A stretch of 64,000 nt of DNA. Source: Methanosarcina sp. Its GTDB lineage: Archaea > Halobacteriota > Methanosarcinia > Methanosarcinales > Methanosarcinaceae. Made by a program: the position numbers and the translations under genes. Below the pieces are notes generated by a model. That model was not told where the DNA came from, searched no databases, and saw only the letters and a list, made by a program, of their open reading frames with translations. Positions 41,116 to 50,611 of this stretch are shown in pieces; position 1 is the stretch's first letter; every line of letters begins with the position of its first letter. Location: the NCBI GenBank assembly GCA_003164755.1, contig PLUB01000060.1, forward strand, positions 62,001-126,000, in the 5' to 3' direction.

Positions 41116-41404
41116 TTTTGCATATTAATACATCTAGCACTGAAAGTTAGATTAATTTTCAAGCTACTGTCATTTGAGAAAATATATGGAATTTTTGTGT
41201 ACATCTATGAAAAGCGGGTTTAAAACTCATGAATCAACAATTAGCGAGGTCAAAAAAGCTCAAAAACGAAAAGAAGTTAAAATTGACCTGAATAGCTGAT
41301 CAGCTTAAGCAGAAAAGTAGGAATTAAGTTTAGAAAGCCAGATAGTCATTATATTAGGCTTTATAATTAAAAATATCTTTTAGTTATTAAAGCAAAAATA
41401 GAAA
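41116..41404. other. Short spacer with a family B copy
   Basis: A 5'-shortened family B repeat lies at about 41126-41218. The 3' flank of tRNA-Asp follows. Confidence 0.5.
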
Positions 41405-41477
41405 CGCCCGGACCGGGATTCGAACCCGAGTCGGAGCCTCGACAGGGCTCCATGATAGGCCTCTACACTATCCGGAC
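41405..41477 (-). tRNA. tRNA-Asp (anticodon GTC)
   Basis: Minus strand. The acceptor GTCCGGA pairs with TCCGGGC, the anticodon stem GAGCC/GGCTC encloses CTGTCGA, giving anticodon GTC, and the T arm is CTCGGGTTCGAATCCCGGT-like. The discriminator is G, as expected for Asp. No intron. Confidence 0.95.
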
Positions 41478-41586
41478 ACTTAGGTGTCTTTAATCGCTGT
41501 TTTGCTCGCGTTGCAAGTAAATATCAGATGGTTTTCTAATATATTAACCATTCTGTCAAGGTTTCGATACTGTTAAATATTTTATG

Positions 41587-41702
41587 TCCCGCCTCCCAGA
41601 CTCGAACCGGGGACATCGCGGTGCCTGCGCAGAAATGTACGGGGCATTTTTCCCGCACGAGCCGAACTACAGCCGCGCACTCTACCACTGAGTTAAGGCG
41701 GG
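41587..41702 (-). tRNA. tRNA-Tyr (anticodon GTA) with a 44-nt intron
   Basis: Minus strand. The acceptor CCCGCCT/AGGCGGG has the archaeal-Tyr-specific C1-G72 pair and an A discriminator, followed by partly matching CA. The D arm is ACTC/GAGT. The anticodon stem CGCGG/CCGCG encloses CTGTAG-A, with an intron between position 37 (G at 41667) and position 38 (A at 41622). The intron (41623-41666) is 44 nt, and its ends can form a bulge-helix-bulge with the exons for the splicing endonuclease. This is the canonical archaeal intron position. Confidence 0.9.
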
Positions 41703-41950
41703 ATAATGTATGCTTATTCAGTGCTGCACAAGGCTGCGCTGCTTTATTGCACCATCTTCATATATGGTGATGATATTTATGTTTTTCGCTGAATGAGAGC
41801 ATCTTTTTTCACATTTTATACAAATTAATTTAAAAAAATGAAGTAAAAAAAAATTATGAAAAGACCTATACAGTCTCTTTTGTCAATTGCAGTTTAATTT
41901 TCCCTACTTTAGTCTGTTTAAATTTGCCTATTTTATGATATAAATTTTAG

Positions 41951-42038
41951 ATGAGCCCGATAAACCCAATTTTTGGCTTATTGTTTATAAAAATTATATA
42001 AGCAATTTGTTGAAATCGGAAGTTTATCGAAATTCTCT
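41951..42038. repeat. Family A inverted repeat, copy 6
   Basis: The right arm GGAAGTTTATCGAAATTCTC is well conserved; the left arm (ATGAGCCCGATAAACCCA) has changes in its first bases. The inner part resembles copy 5 (TTTTTGGCTTATTGTTTATA), so copies 5 and 6 form a subgroup. Confidence 0.65.
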
Positions 42039-42370
42039 TTACTTATATTTCATAGATTAACCAAAGCGAATATGAAATTCTCGAATAACGGTCACAAATA
42101 AATGAAAGTACCTGCAAGGTTAACAGAGGACTTACATGCTGAATCCAAAACTCTTTGAATTCCAATTCTTATGGTATAGTAAGTAACATTTAATCCAAGA
42201 AAGATGTCAATATTGTTTTACTCATTAAAAAACTTAAAGCATAATTTTAGCTCTTTCAACAAGGATTGATGATTAACTTCTTGAATTACCTAATTTATCA
42301 AGAAAAGATTTTCTCAAATTGCGAGAAAAAAATCCTATGAAAGATTTACAGAGCTATACTTATCCCGAAA

Positions 42371-42383
42371 CCTATAAATATTT
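42371..42383 (+). promoter_or_regulatory. TATA box upstream of tRNA-Lys
   Basis: CCTATAAATATTT lies about 50 bp before the tRNA, which would start transcription some 25-30 bp before the mature 5' end, as usual for archaeal tRNA genes. Confidence 0.5.
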
Positions 42384-42429
42384 ACAAATGCATTTTGAGG
42401 TTCGCTCTTTCAATGAGATAATAATACTT

Positions 42430-42503
42430 GGGCTCGTAGCTTAGTCAGGCAGAGCGATGGACTCTTAATCCATAGGTCGGGGGTTCAAATCCCTTCGAGC
42501 CCG
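42430..42503 (+). tRNA. tRNA-Lys (anticodon CTT)
   Basis: The acceptor GGGCTCG pairs with CGAGCCC, the D arm is TAGCTTAGTCAGGCAGAGC, and the anticodon stem ATGGA/TCCAT encloses CTCTTAA, giving anticodon CTT. The T arm is GGGGGTTCAAATCCCTT. The discriminator is G. No intron. Confidence 0.95.
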
Positions 42504-42854
42504 CTAATTTTTTTACCAAATTTTTTTCTCAAAGCTTCTTTTGGCGTGTCAAAAGTTATTGTAAATTCCAACAAAAGTATAATAATCCTGCATTTGAGGA
42601 AAAACAGAGAATTCTTGTGCTCACTGTTTTCAGCAACTTGCGGACACAATTAATTTATTAGTGTTTTTAGGAATGGTTTTATATTGAGTTTTTTTCAAAG
42701 ACTAATGGAAATCTAAGTGTATTATACGTTTGACAAAGTAGTAGATCCATTAATTTCAATCAACCTAACTCTTAACTCGCATTCTTCATTTAGCAATTTT
42801 GTTCCTTTAAACCTCGTCTTGCTAAAAAAACTTCGTATCTGAAAAATATTAATT
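42504..42854. other. Spacer after tRNA-Lys
   Basis: A T-rich run directly after the tRNA (CTAATTTTTTTACC, 42504-42517) is a likely terminator. The remainder is empty. Confidence 0.45.
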
Positions 42855-43215
42855 GCTGAAATAGGTAATTAAAAGGATTTTTCTTCAGGATATCAGCTTG
42901 CTTAAGAGCTTGGAGCTGTTCCTAATGTATACTAATCTGCTGATGAATTTTACACCGGGAGAAAATCGCAAAAATAAAATCAAGGTAGCTAGGTGGATTC
43001 AACACAGATTGCTCAGGCAGCAACAAGCCACAAAAAGGAAAATTGCCCAATAATATGATGTCTTATTACAAATTACAAGATATATGAAGACGAAACAGAG
43101 TGGGAACAGGGAAAATTCAGAAGAAAAAGATTGTTGAGACTGAGATATTATCGGTTGATGTATGTATAAAAATAATTAGTTGATTAATCGGAATTGTTAA
43201 AAAAAGGTAAACAAG
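42855..43215 (+). mobile_element. IS110-family transposase relic, second copy
   Basis: The sequence is clearly related to the relic at 32640-33080 at the nucleotide level (TTTTTCTTCAGGATATCA and following). Pieces read FSSGYQLA, LGAVPNVY, SADEFYTGRKSQK, TQIAQAAT and KIYEDETEWEQGKFRRKR, all from the C-terminal domain of IS110-type transposases. Many stops are present. Confidence 0.6.
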
Positions 43216-43495
43216 TAGTGAGAAAGATAATTTCATTTACTTTAATGTAAAATTAGAAGGAGAAATGAAAAAGACCCCTTTATTTCCACTGCCCTTTGGA
43301 ACCTTTTGGCTGTTTTGGAGAAATGATATATTATAGCACAGATTCTACTGAAATGAGAGGTGAAGCCTGATACTCTGTAAAATATTTTTTGTTAACTACT
43401 CTTTTTTGGCATCAAACCTAGAATATTAATTCAGATTATTGACTTCCTGGTGCAGATCCTACAAGAAAACTAACTGGGAAAAAAAATTATAATAA
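43216..43495. other. Spacer with a motif C copy
   Basis: A motif C copy on the minus strand is at 43271-43293. No gene is present. Confidence 0.45.
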
Positions 43496-44530
43496 TCACA
43501 TAGATTTCCTGAAATCCTTTATTCCCTGCGCTACATTAGATAGCAAAATAGAAGCGATCTTCTGGTTGGGCCAGGAACCCAACCCGCAGTCAGGACCTAT
43601 GTACTTAATCAGGTTTCCGAAACGTCTGTAAGCAAGCATGAGCCTCTTAGTTATAACATCCGGGGTTTCGAGTTTCGTAACGATCTCGGGAAGATACTGT
43701 TGATCTTTCCAGACATTAGTACAGTACAATTCATTAAGTATTCCTGCTAGGCTATAAATATCAGTTCTAGCAATCCCAAGCCTCAGGAAAGAATCAGTGT
43801 CTTCAAGTACCTTTTTGTCGATCAGGTCCATGTAGGAGGGAGTACCTGCTGATTCTATTCCTATAACATTGATTGTAGAAGCCTCGCAAGCAAAACTATA
43901 ATAAAGAGCAGAATGAAGGTGAATCTCCACATCAGCTCCCCACTTACTTGCTGCCTTAGATGCATCGTTAAATGCAGAAATAATATCATTTTCATCAAAA
44001 GCAAGCTCAGGGTTCAACCCTATGCTTGGTTCATCAATGGAAACAGTTTTAATCTTAAAGTGCTTTGCAAACCTCATGGAGTTTCTGACGAAATTGTTCA
44101 CGCTTTTCGCAAGAAGAGAATAGATATCCGTGTACTGAGTACCTCCAAATTTCTTCAGGTAAAGTTCTGTTGGGCCAGTTACACAGATCCTGACATTCAA
44201 GGTCTCCCCAAACTTTTCCTTATAGGCTTTTGCAACCTGTTCTATAGCCTCAAGTTCTTCGATTCTAGCACACTCAAGTTTCACCTCAAAGGGACTATAA
44301 CAGCAATTTGGATCCCATATAACCTTCAAGAACTGCTCATTCATATCCTGGTACTGAGGATAAGTAGAAACTTCCACACCTGCATCGATTTTCTGCTGGA
44401 AGGCATCGTTGATTACCTCAAAAAGTCTCTCATCTTCTGTTCTCGTTTTAAAGGCGTTTCTTATCCATTCTTTGCTAACTCCTTCAGGGAGGGGATAGCT
44501 TCCGATATCATCGTAAATGATTTCTTCCAT
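43496..44530 (-). CDS. Core-MetE-family methyltransferase (putative methionine synthase), copy 2
   Basis: A 344-residue protein corresponding to only the C-terminal catalytic half of cobalamin-independent methionine synthase. Such core-MetE proteins in archaea take methyl groups from a methylated corrinoid protein or cobamide rather than folate. Visible features are the opening DDIGSYPLPEGVSKEW, ICVTGPTELYLKKFGG, SIDEPSIG and the zinc ligands. For the ligands, IHLHSA replaces the H-x-C of MetE, Glu is in IGIESAGTPSYMD, and Cys is in IGPDCGLGSW. It lies 133 bp downstream of a close paralogue in the same direction, so the two are probably cotranscribed. The exact methyl donor cannot be told. 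Confidence 0.8.
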   Translation of the reverse strand: MEEIIYDDIGSYPLPEGVSKEWIRNAFKTRTEDERLFEVINDAFQQKIDAGVEVSTYPQYQDMNEQFLKVIWDPNCCYSPFEVKLECARIEELEAIEQVAKAYKEKFGETLNVRICVTGPTELYLKKFGGTQYTDIYSLLAKSVNNFVRNSMRFAKHFKIKTVSIDEPSIGLNPELAFDENDIISAFNDASKAASKWGADVEIHLHSALYYSFACEASTINVIGIESAGTPSYMDLIDKKVLEDTDSFLRLGIARTDIYSLAGILNELYCTNVWKDQQYLPEIVTKLETPDVITKRLMLAYRRFGNLIKYIGPDCGLGSWPNQKIASILLSNVAQGIKDFRKSM

Positions 44531-44663
44531 ATCTTCTTAGTAGACCTCTGACAATTTAGCATTATTGAAAAACAGAAAATTTATAAAAAATAGAAAATAA
44601 AGAGCTGAAAAACTTCATTTTTAATAAAAAATTTTTAATTAACTTACTTATTCGTTCACTTAC

Positions 44664-45722
44664 TCATTCATTAGAATTATTCTCGTAATTTTTTTTTTCG
44701 GCATTGAATTCATTGATACCTTTTGCGGTATTCTCAAGCAGCTTGAAAGCAAGATCTTGATCCGGCCAGAAAGCAAGTCCACAGTCTGGACTTGCATATT
44801 TTATGCGGTCCCCGAGAACAGAAAAAGCCAATTCAAGCCTTTTTTTTATGATATCTGGAGTCTCAAATTCAGTAACGATTTTTTGCATGTATTCCTTTTC
44901 CTTCCAGGCATTAACCCCATATGTTTCATTTACAATACCTATAAGGCTTGAAATGTCGGTTCTCGATACTCCAAGCCTGATATAAGTATTCGAATCTTCC
45001 AGCACTTTTCTATTAAGGATGTCCAGATAAGAAGGAGTTGCTGCGTACTCAAACCCGATGACATTGATAGGAGTCTCACATACAATTTTATACTTCAATG
45101 GAGAATGAAGGTGAATTTCCATATCAGATCCCTGTTGCCTAGCATAAGTGGAAGCTAGGGTGAGAGCAGAAATAATGTCAGCGTCAGAAAACTGGATCTT
45201 ATCGTTAATTCCAAGGCTTGGTTCATCTAGGGCTACAACTTTAATTTTGAAATTCTTTGCGGCTTTGAAAGATTGCTTTATGTAATTCTCAATATCTAGT
45301 GCTAAGATATGGTATGCATCCACAAAAGCCGTTGTTCCGAACGCCTGAAGATATAGATCTGTGGGACCTGCAACACAAACTCGAGCTTCAAGAGTTTTTC
45401 CTGTCTCTTTCCTGTATTGCTTTGCAACCTCGTCAATTATCTCAAGTTCAAAAATGTTTGCATTATTTTCTTTCAATACATAAGGTTCATAACAGTTCTG
45501 TACGTCTTTGATGATATCCAGAAACTGTCCAATTTTATCTCTGAATTGGGGATAAGTGGGAACGTGTACTCCCACATCAATTTTCCTCAGGAAAGCTTCC
45601 TTTATCATTGAAAAGAGTTTTTCGTCTTCATTTCGATTTTCAGCTGCAGCCTTTACCCACTCCCTTGTAAAACCCTTCGGTGTCGGAAGGCTTCCTCCAT
45701 CTATAAAAATGATATCCTGCAT
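44664..45722 (-). CDS. Core-MetE-family methyltransferase (putative methionine synthase), copy 1
   Basis: The frame is open from 45776, but the ATG at 45722 aligns with the start of the paralogue (MQDIIFIDGGSLPTPKGF against MEEIIYDDIGSYPLPEG) and has a TATA box 25-35 bp upstream. I therefore choose 45722, giving 352 residues. Zinc-site residues are IHLHSP, Glu in IGFEYAATPSYLD, and Cys in ASPDCGLAFW, the same set as in the neighbour. The C-terminus has an extra Asn/Lys tail. Across the protein the two copies are related but far from identical, so they probably have different methyl donors or acceptors. Confidence 0.8.
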   Translation of the reverse strand: MQDIIFIDGGSLPTPKGFTREWVKAAAENRNEDEKLFSMIKEAFLRKIDVGVHVPTYPQFRDKIGQFLDIIKDVQNCYEPYVLKENNANIFELEIIDEVAKQYRKETGKTLEARVCVAGPTDLYLQAFGTTAFVDAYHILALDIENYIKQSFKAAKNFKIKVVALDEPSLGINDKIQFSDADIISALTLASTYARQQGSDMEIHLHSPLKYKIVCETPINVIGFEYAATPSYLDILNRKVLEDSNTYIRLGVSRTDISSLIGIVNETYGVNAWKEKEYMQKIVTEFETPDIIKKRLELAFSVLGDRIKYASPDCGLAFWPDQDLAFKLLENTAKGINEFNAEKKNYENNSNE

Positions 45723-45746
45723 ACCTATTATGTAGAACAGATGAAG

Positions 45747-45759
45747 TATTATAATTATT
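45747..45759 (-). promoter_or_regulatory. TATA box of the core-MetE pair
   Basis: AATAATTATAATA (minus strand) is 25-37 bp upstream of the chosen ATG, which fits a short-leader transcript and supports that start. Confidence 0.45.
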
Positions 45760-45904
45760 CCAATCGAATACCTCACATCTTGCTGCTGGATGGAAACTTC
45801 CTCGAAAACCGCTATTAAAAATTTTGTTATATTTTAACCTATTTTTGCACTATAAAATGGAACAAAGTCATATGAACCATTGTGGCCGTCGAATAAGATC
45901 GAAA

Positions 45905-46124
45905 ATTGTTTTTTTGTATGAAGTCTCGTAAAAAATTTAATTTGAATAATGACATCATCAACTATTTGAAATATATACCTTTGAGATTTATAACAGGCAC
46001 TATTTTTGAGTTTTATGGAATCGGTACTATGGTAATCATGCACATTTATTCTGTTATGCTGAACAAAATCACTTTTTTTAAGAGTCGGTAAAAAGTTTCA
46101 CAGCATAAAAAGTCTTCAAATAAA
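45905..46124 (+). mobile_element. IS200/IS605-type TnpA relic
   Basis: The plus strand reads MKSRKKFNLNNDIINYLKYI (frame 1) and then, after a shift, RYYGNHAHLFCYAEQNHFF (frame 2), the HUH region of a Y1 transposase (normally I-G-x-x-x-D-H-V-H-F). Both parts are short and separated by a frameshift. The first 60 bp recur at 28285-28350. The relic ends at tRNA-Leu. Confidence 0.55.
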
Positions 46125-46209
46125 TGCGAGGGGTGCGATTCGAACGCACGAATTCCTACGAAAATGGGTCCTAAACCCATCGCCTTTGACCTAGCTGGGC
46201 AACCCTCGC
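46125..46209 (-). tRNA. tRNA-Leu (anticodon TAG)
   Basis: Minus strand. The acceptor GCGAGGG pairs with CCCTCGC, the anticodon stem ATGGG/CCCAT encloses TTTAGGA, giving anticodon TAG, and a long variable arm (TTTTCGTAGGAATTC) marks a class II tRNA. The T arm is GTGCG-TTCGAAT-CGCAC. The discriminator is A. No intron. Confidence 0.95.
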
Positions 46210-46277
46210 ACTTATGGTCTATTTTGTTTAACATGAAATAGGAAAAGAAGAAATTATATTTTAATTAGAGAAATAAA

Positions 46278-46349
46278 TGCGCCGACCGGGATTCGAACCC
46301 GGGTTTTGGGCTTGGAAGGCCCAAGTCATAGCCGCTAGACTATCAACGC
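46278..46349 (-). tRNA. tRNA-Gly (anticodon TCC)
   Basis: Minus strand. The acceptor GCGTTGA pairs with TCGGCGC (two G-U pairs), the anticodon stem TGGGC/GCCCA encloses CTTCCAA, giving anticodon TCC, and the T arm is CCGGG-TTCGAAT-CCCGG. The discriminator is A. It lies 68 bp upstream of tRNA-Leu on the same strand and may share a transcript. Confidence 0.95.
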
Positions 46350-47751
46350 GTACTGTAATACATCTAGAGGTATTTTATACATATAATGTTTTCGCTTAAT
46401 ATCTTTTGCTTTGATCTCCCCCACACTATCATAAATTTTATTCATTACCCTTGAGTTTTTTTCTGATAAACTTACCTGATAATCATGAATTTATTATATT
46501 TGTGTTTTTAAATTTTCTGATCAGCTCATAATTCCTGTATATTATGCTGTGAAGCTTATATCCAAAGTGCAAATTATCACTTTTTTGTTAAAATATACGG
46601 ACTCAAAGCTGATACTAAAAGATTGCAAAGCAATTAAGGAATCAATTTCGCAAGTTTGTCTCCAACTGACTGAAGATGCATGTATTCACCTTTAAGAACA
46701 AAATCAGTAAAAGTTTTCATGAGTAAAAGTTATTTTTAAGAAATTTTAACTCTCCTATTATCAAATGCAAAGGAGTTTATCGAAATTTTCGAGGAAGTTT
46801 CTATCTCCACATCTTGTTATGGAGTAGTTGATTTGAATAAAGGAAAATAAAACAAATTGAAGAATAGAGGGATTGTGACATGACCCCTTAGTTTCCATTG
46901 GAATATTTATATACCCCCCGGACCCCAGTGTTTCTATTGGAGAGCATTTTGAGGTTGTCCATCACAAAATTTGTTTTATATTATAAAGTAACAAAATAAT
47001 GTTGGATTTATTGAATTTATAGTATATATAATTATAGTCTTTAATAGTAATTCTAATCTGTTATACCTCATAATGACTATTTTTATTAATTTCTAATTTT
47101 TCTAATAATTGGATGAAAATATTGATAAAATGCTAGAGAAAGTAGTTCAGTCACGTACTTTTATCTTAAATTACTTTTAAATATAGAGTTTTTGTTCTAT
47201 CTTATCATTTTTGAGATTTAATTTTTTAGTATATAAATTTTTAGATTTTATATAAATAATGTAGCAAAATTTATTGGCATAATATTATTTCTTCATTTTT
47301 GAATTCATAATTATTATACTTAACAAATTTATCTATTTGACTCACTTTTTTTATCTGTTGCAATTAAATTTTTTGTTATGATCGGATATTGTTACTACAT
47401 TTAAAGTCTATTTTTCCTCCTAAAATCCCATTTAACGACCTGCAGTAGAAATAAGGGGGTCCCTCTGTATTATAATATAGCTCCAGTAGAAACAAAAGGG
47501 TCTTTCTTTGATAATATTTTTTTTATTATCTCTTATCCCTATTCTTCGTGAAAGTTACAATAAGTGAATATAAATATATGTAAAATAACATAGAAGTCCA
47601 TTTAAAGTACACTTACTTTTTCATGTAATTGATCTGAATATAAATTTTTTTCAGAATTTAAGTGATATTATACATTTCTTTGACCACAGTAAATAGTTTC
47701 AAAATTACATTCCATAAGTATTTTAAATAAAACTGGTTTTACCTTATCTAT
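46350..47751. other. 1.4-kb AT-rich spacer bounded by paired motif C copies
   Basis: A half copy of family A is at 46769-46790. Motif C occurs four times: twice on the minus strand (46881-46905, 46913-46941) and twice on the plus strand (47441-47465, 47481-47505). The roughly 500 bp between the pairs is among the most AT-rich sequence in the window and has no gene. Confidence 0.5.
47721..47730 (+). promoter_or_regulatory. TATA box of mfnA
   Basis: TTTTAAATAA lies 22-31 bp before the ATG at 47752, and there is no ribosome site, so the transcript is probably leaderless. Confidence 0.45.
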
Positions 47752-48939
47752 ATGAATGATCAGGGTCTTTCTGAAAAAAAGATATTTTCCTATCTGGAAA
47801 CTGCAAAATCAGAAGATACAGATTACTATCGGGTTTTAAGTTCAATGTGTACCCACCCTCATAAAATTGCAGTTGAAGCTCACCGACTCTTTATTGAGAC
47901 TAACTTGGGTGATTTTGGACTTTTTGCAGGAGCTCACAGGCTGGAAAAAGAAGTAATCAGGATGTTGGGAGAACTTCTTCATGCGCCGTTTGATGATATC
48001 TTTTCCGGAGAATCCTGTGAAAATTCAGTTAGTGGTTACCTTACAACTGGAGGTACTGAGTCCAATATCCAGGCTGTTAGGGGAATGAAAAACTTTGTAA
48101 TTGCAAGAAAGAAAACATTAGGGGCAACTCCCAATATAATTATTCCCGAATCTGCTCATTTCTCATTTGATAAGGTCGCCGATATGATGGGTATCGAAGT
48201 TAGAAGAGCTCTTTTGGATTCTGAGTTCAAAGTGGATACTGCCTGTGTTGAAGGCTTGATAGATAATGGTACCATAGGGCTTGTAGGCATAGCGGGAAGT
48301 ACGGAATTTGGCCAGGTAGATCCTATAGATAAATTAGCAAGACTTGCTCTTGAAAATGAGCTTTTCCTTCATGTTGATGCCGCTTTTGGAGGATTTGTGA
48401 TACCATTCCTTGAAAAATCATATCCTTTTGATTTCAAAATTCCCGGAGTTACTTCTATTGCAATAGACCCCCATAAAATGGGTCTTTCCACGATTCCATC
48501 AGGTGCGCTCTTGTTCAGGTCTCCTTCTTTCCTGGATTCTCTCAAAGTAAACACTCCATACCTTACTACAAAGTCTCAATATACTCTTACAGGCACCCGG
48601 AGTGGAGCTTCAGCTGCTGCCACCTACGCTGTCATGAAACATTTAGGTCGTGAAGGTTACGTAAAAAATGTTCAGTACTGCATGAAACTTACAATAAAAA
48701 TTATTGATGAAGTTAGAAAACTGGGTTTCGAACCCCTGCTTGAGCCTAAAATGAACGTAGTTGCCTTGAAAATTTCGGATCCTGATCGTGTCCGCGAGCA
48801 GCTCCTCAGGAAATTTGGCTGGAATGTCTCAATAACCCGTACTCCCAGGTCTCTCCGATTGGTACTCATGCCTCATAACACGGCTCAAGATATCGAAGAA
48901 TTTCTAAAGGATCTAAAAAAGGTGACATCAGAGCTTTAA
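47752..48939 (+). CDS. mfnA: L-tyrosine/L-aspartate decarboxylase MfnA
   Basis: MfnA is the pyridoxal-phosphate enzyme that decarboxylates tyrosine to tyramine for methanofuran; in some archaea it also makes beta-alanine from aspartate for coenzyme A. The 395-residue protein has the Glu-decarboxylase-like fold. Features are YLTTGGTESNIQAVRGMKNF, SAHFSFDKVADMMGIE, HVDAAFGGFVIPFLE with the PLP-binding Asp, and DPHKMGLSTIPSGA, where Lys242 forms the internal aldimine. TGTRSGASAAATYAVMKHLG follows. The length equals known archaeal MfnA. It is a single gene. Confidence 0.93.
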   Translation: MNDQGLSEKKIFSYLETAKSEDTDYYRVLSSMCTHPHKIAVEAHRLFIETNLGDFGLFAGAHRLEKEVIRMLGELLHAPFDDIFSGESCENSVSGYLTTGGTESNIQAVRGMKNFVIARKKTLGATPNIIIPESAHFSFDKVADMMGIEVRRALLDSEFKVDTACVEGLIDNGTIGLVGIAGSTEFGQVDPIDKLARLALENELFLHVDAAFGGFVIPFLEKSYPFDFKIPGVTSIAIDPHKMGLSTIPSGALLFRSPSFLDSLKVNTPYLTTKSQYTLTGTRSGASAAATYAVMKHLGREGYVKNVQYCMKLTIKIIDEVRKLGFEPLLEPKMNVVALKISDPDRVREQLLRKFGWNVSITRTPRSLRLVLMPHNTAQDIEEFLKDLKKVTSEL

Positions 48940-49786
48940 AATTATCAATCTTGATTTTTTTTAATTTTTTCTGATTCTTCTCTAAATTCAAAAAAATAAT
49001 GAAATTCGGTCGTGTACATAATTTGCTTAAAACACTGAGCTTAGAATTTTCTCTCCATTATCATCAAAGCAGGAAATGGACTTTTTTTTTAGAGTTGGTA
49101 AATAATTTACAGACACTATCTGATCCACTTATCGACTTTTAGCTTGGCATTGGAAAATTAATTTATATTTGCAGTTTTTTCAATCCACTTTCATTCAAAT
49201 TTAGACTATTTTGGAAATTTATTCCCACAATTTTTGGTTTCATCTATTTCCGTCTTAGTCAATACTTCTAATATTTTCAATGTCATTAGTTTTTCCTGTC
49301 AAAATTGCATGCTTGTTAGTAACCAAAAAAAGAATCATTTTTTCTAACTAAAAGTTGTTTTGGATATTTCAATTCGCTTACTTTTTTCATCATTCTAAGT
49401 TAATTATTTTGATTTAAGATTTCTGCAGTTTTCCAACATCTATTCTTTGGTAGTGTCCGTGAATTATTGATCAATTCCGGAAAAGTGAGCACAACCAATT
49501 TATTTTAGGAAAAATATATAAAAACCTTCCTAATCACAGTTTTAGATAAATCAAACCTATTATCAATTCTTTTTAATGGATTATGGTACTTTAGAGTATT
49601 TCGATAAACCTCTTATTTTCACAGTCATTTGTTACTATTTATAGGTATATGAAGAAATTAGGGAGTCTATCGAAATACTTTATTATATAATTTTTGTCAA
49701 ATAAAATAGCTAAAAATGGGATTAATTTTCATTTGGAATTAGTGGATGCTATCAAATTTAGGATGTAATGTTGAAGAGTATTAATT
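48940..49786. other. Spacer between mfnA and nrdG with a family A repeat
   Basis: A full family A repeat is at 49593-49680. The rest is AT-rich without reading frames. mfnA and nrdG converge on this spacer. Confidence 0.5.
49593..49680. repeat. Family A inverted repeat, copy 8
   Basis: AGAGTATTTCGATAAACCTC on the left; GGAGTCTATCGAAATACTT on the right. The outer arms pair over about 18 bp. Confidence 0.7.
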
Positions 49787-50557
49787 TTAGATAATTTCTT
49801 CTCCGGCTTCTATTGTCCTTATTCGAACGTTTTTAAGGAATTTATTTGCTATTTTTCCCAGATCATATATCTCTTCCCTTTCTAAAATTCGTGTTTTTCG
49901 GAGGTTTTCCTGAAGACTGTATTCCGGAATTCCCTGTTGTATTACATAGATAACTTCTCTATTTTTTACGTGTCCAAAAATCCAGGCAGCTATGCTGAAA
50001 ATTTCCTCTTTGCTTCCAATAAAATCTCTGATTACAGTTGTACGGAGTTCCAGTTCCAGGCCGCAGGAATCCGCGATTTTAATCGCTTCTATGACAGCCG
50101 CAGTTATCTCTCCAGGAGTTTTTTTTACGATTTTGTATTTTTTCCAACCTGTAACTTTTCCATAAAGTTCTGGATCATCCGGGGGAGCTTTTACATCGAT
50201 GAAAAACTTATCAACCAATGTTCTCTGAATAAGTTCTTGTTCCATTTCAGGATAGCAACCGTTTGTGTGAATTCCGACTAAGAGCCCGAGTTCTTTCGCA
50301 AACTCTGTGAGTGGCAAAATTGATGCCTGCATCAGAGGTTCCCCTCCTGAAAAAACAACTGCATTCACGAAGTTCCTCGATTTTTTAATCCGCTCTTTTA
50401 CTAAGTCGAGTTCCACAAGGTCAGGTTCTTCTAGATAGGGATGGTTCTGACAGTAGGGGCAGCGAAGGGGGCATCCCCGAAAAAAGATGGTTATTGCAGC
50501 TTTTCCTCTCCAGTCCAGGGTTGAAAGGGAAACTGTATCTGCATAGTTTACTTTCAT
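49787..50557 (-). CDS. nrdG: Anaerobic ribonucleotide reductase activating protein
   Basis: NrdG is the radical SAM enzyme that makes the glycyl radical on NrdD. In this 256-residue protein GCPLRCPYC supplies Cys29, Cys33 and Cys36 for the [4Fe-4S] cluster, and VFSGGEPLMQ is the SAM-binding motif. VGIHTNGCYPE and FIDVKAPPDDPELYGKVTG follow. The longer archaeal form (about 230-260 residues, compared with about 155 in E. coli) is as expected. It is the last gene of the redoxin-nrdD-nrdG operon, 55 bp after nrdD. Confidence 0.93.
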   Translation of the reverse strand: MKVNYADTVSLSTLDWRGKAAITIFFRGCPLRCPYCQNHPYLEEPDLVELDLVKERIKKSRNFVNAVVFSGGEPLMQASILPLTEFAKELGLLVGIHTNGCYPEMEQELIQRTLVDKFFIDVKAPPDDPELYGKVTGWKKYKIVKKTPGEITAAVIEAIKIADSCGLELELRTTVIRDFIGSKEEIFSIAAWIFGHVKNREVIYVIQQGIPEYSLQENLRKTRILEREEIYDLGKIANKFLKNVRIRTIEAGEEII

Positions 50558-50611
50558 GATAGTTACAACTTTTCACACTATTGAGTATAAAATGTTGGAG
50601 GAAATCTTACT

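Larger units (their letters stand above)
41703..42429. other. Spacer between tRNA-Tyr and tRNA-Lys with a family A repeat
   Basis: A family A repeat is at 41951-42038. The rest shows no gene. The tRNA-Lys promoter is at the right end. Confidence 0.5.
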
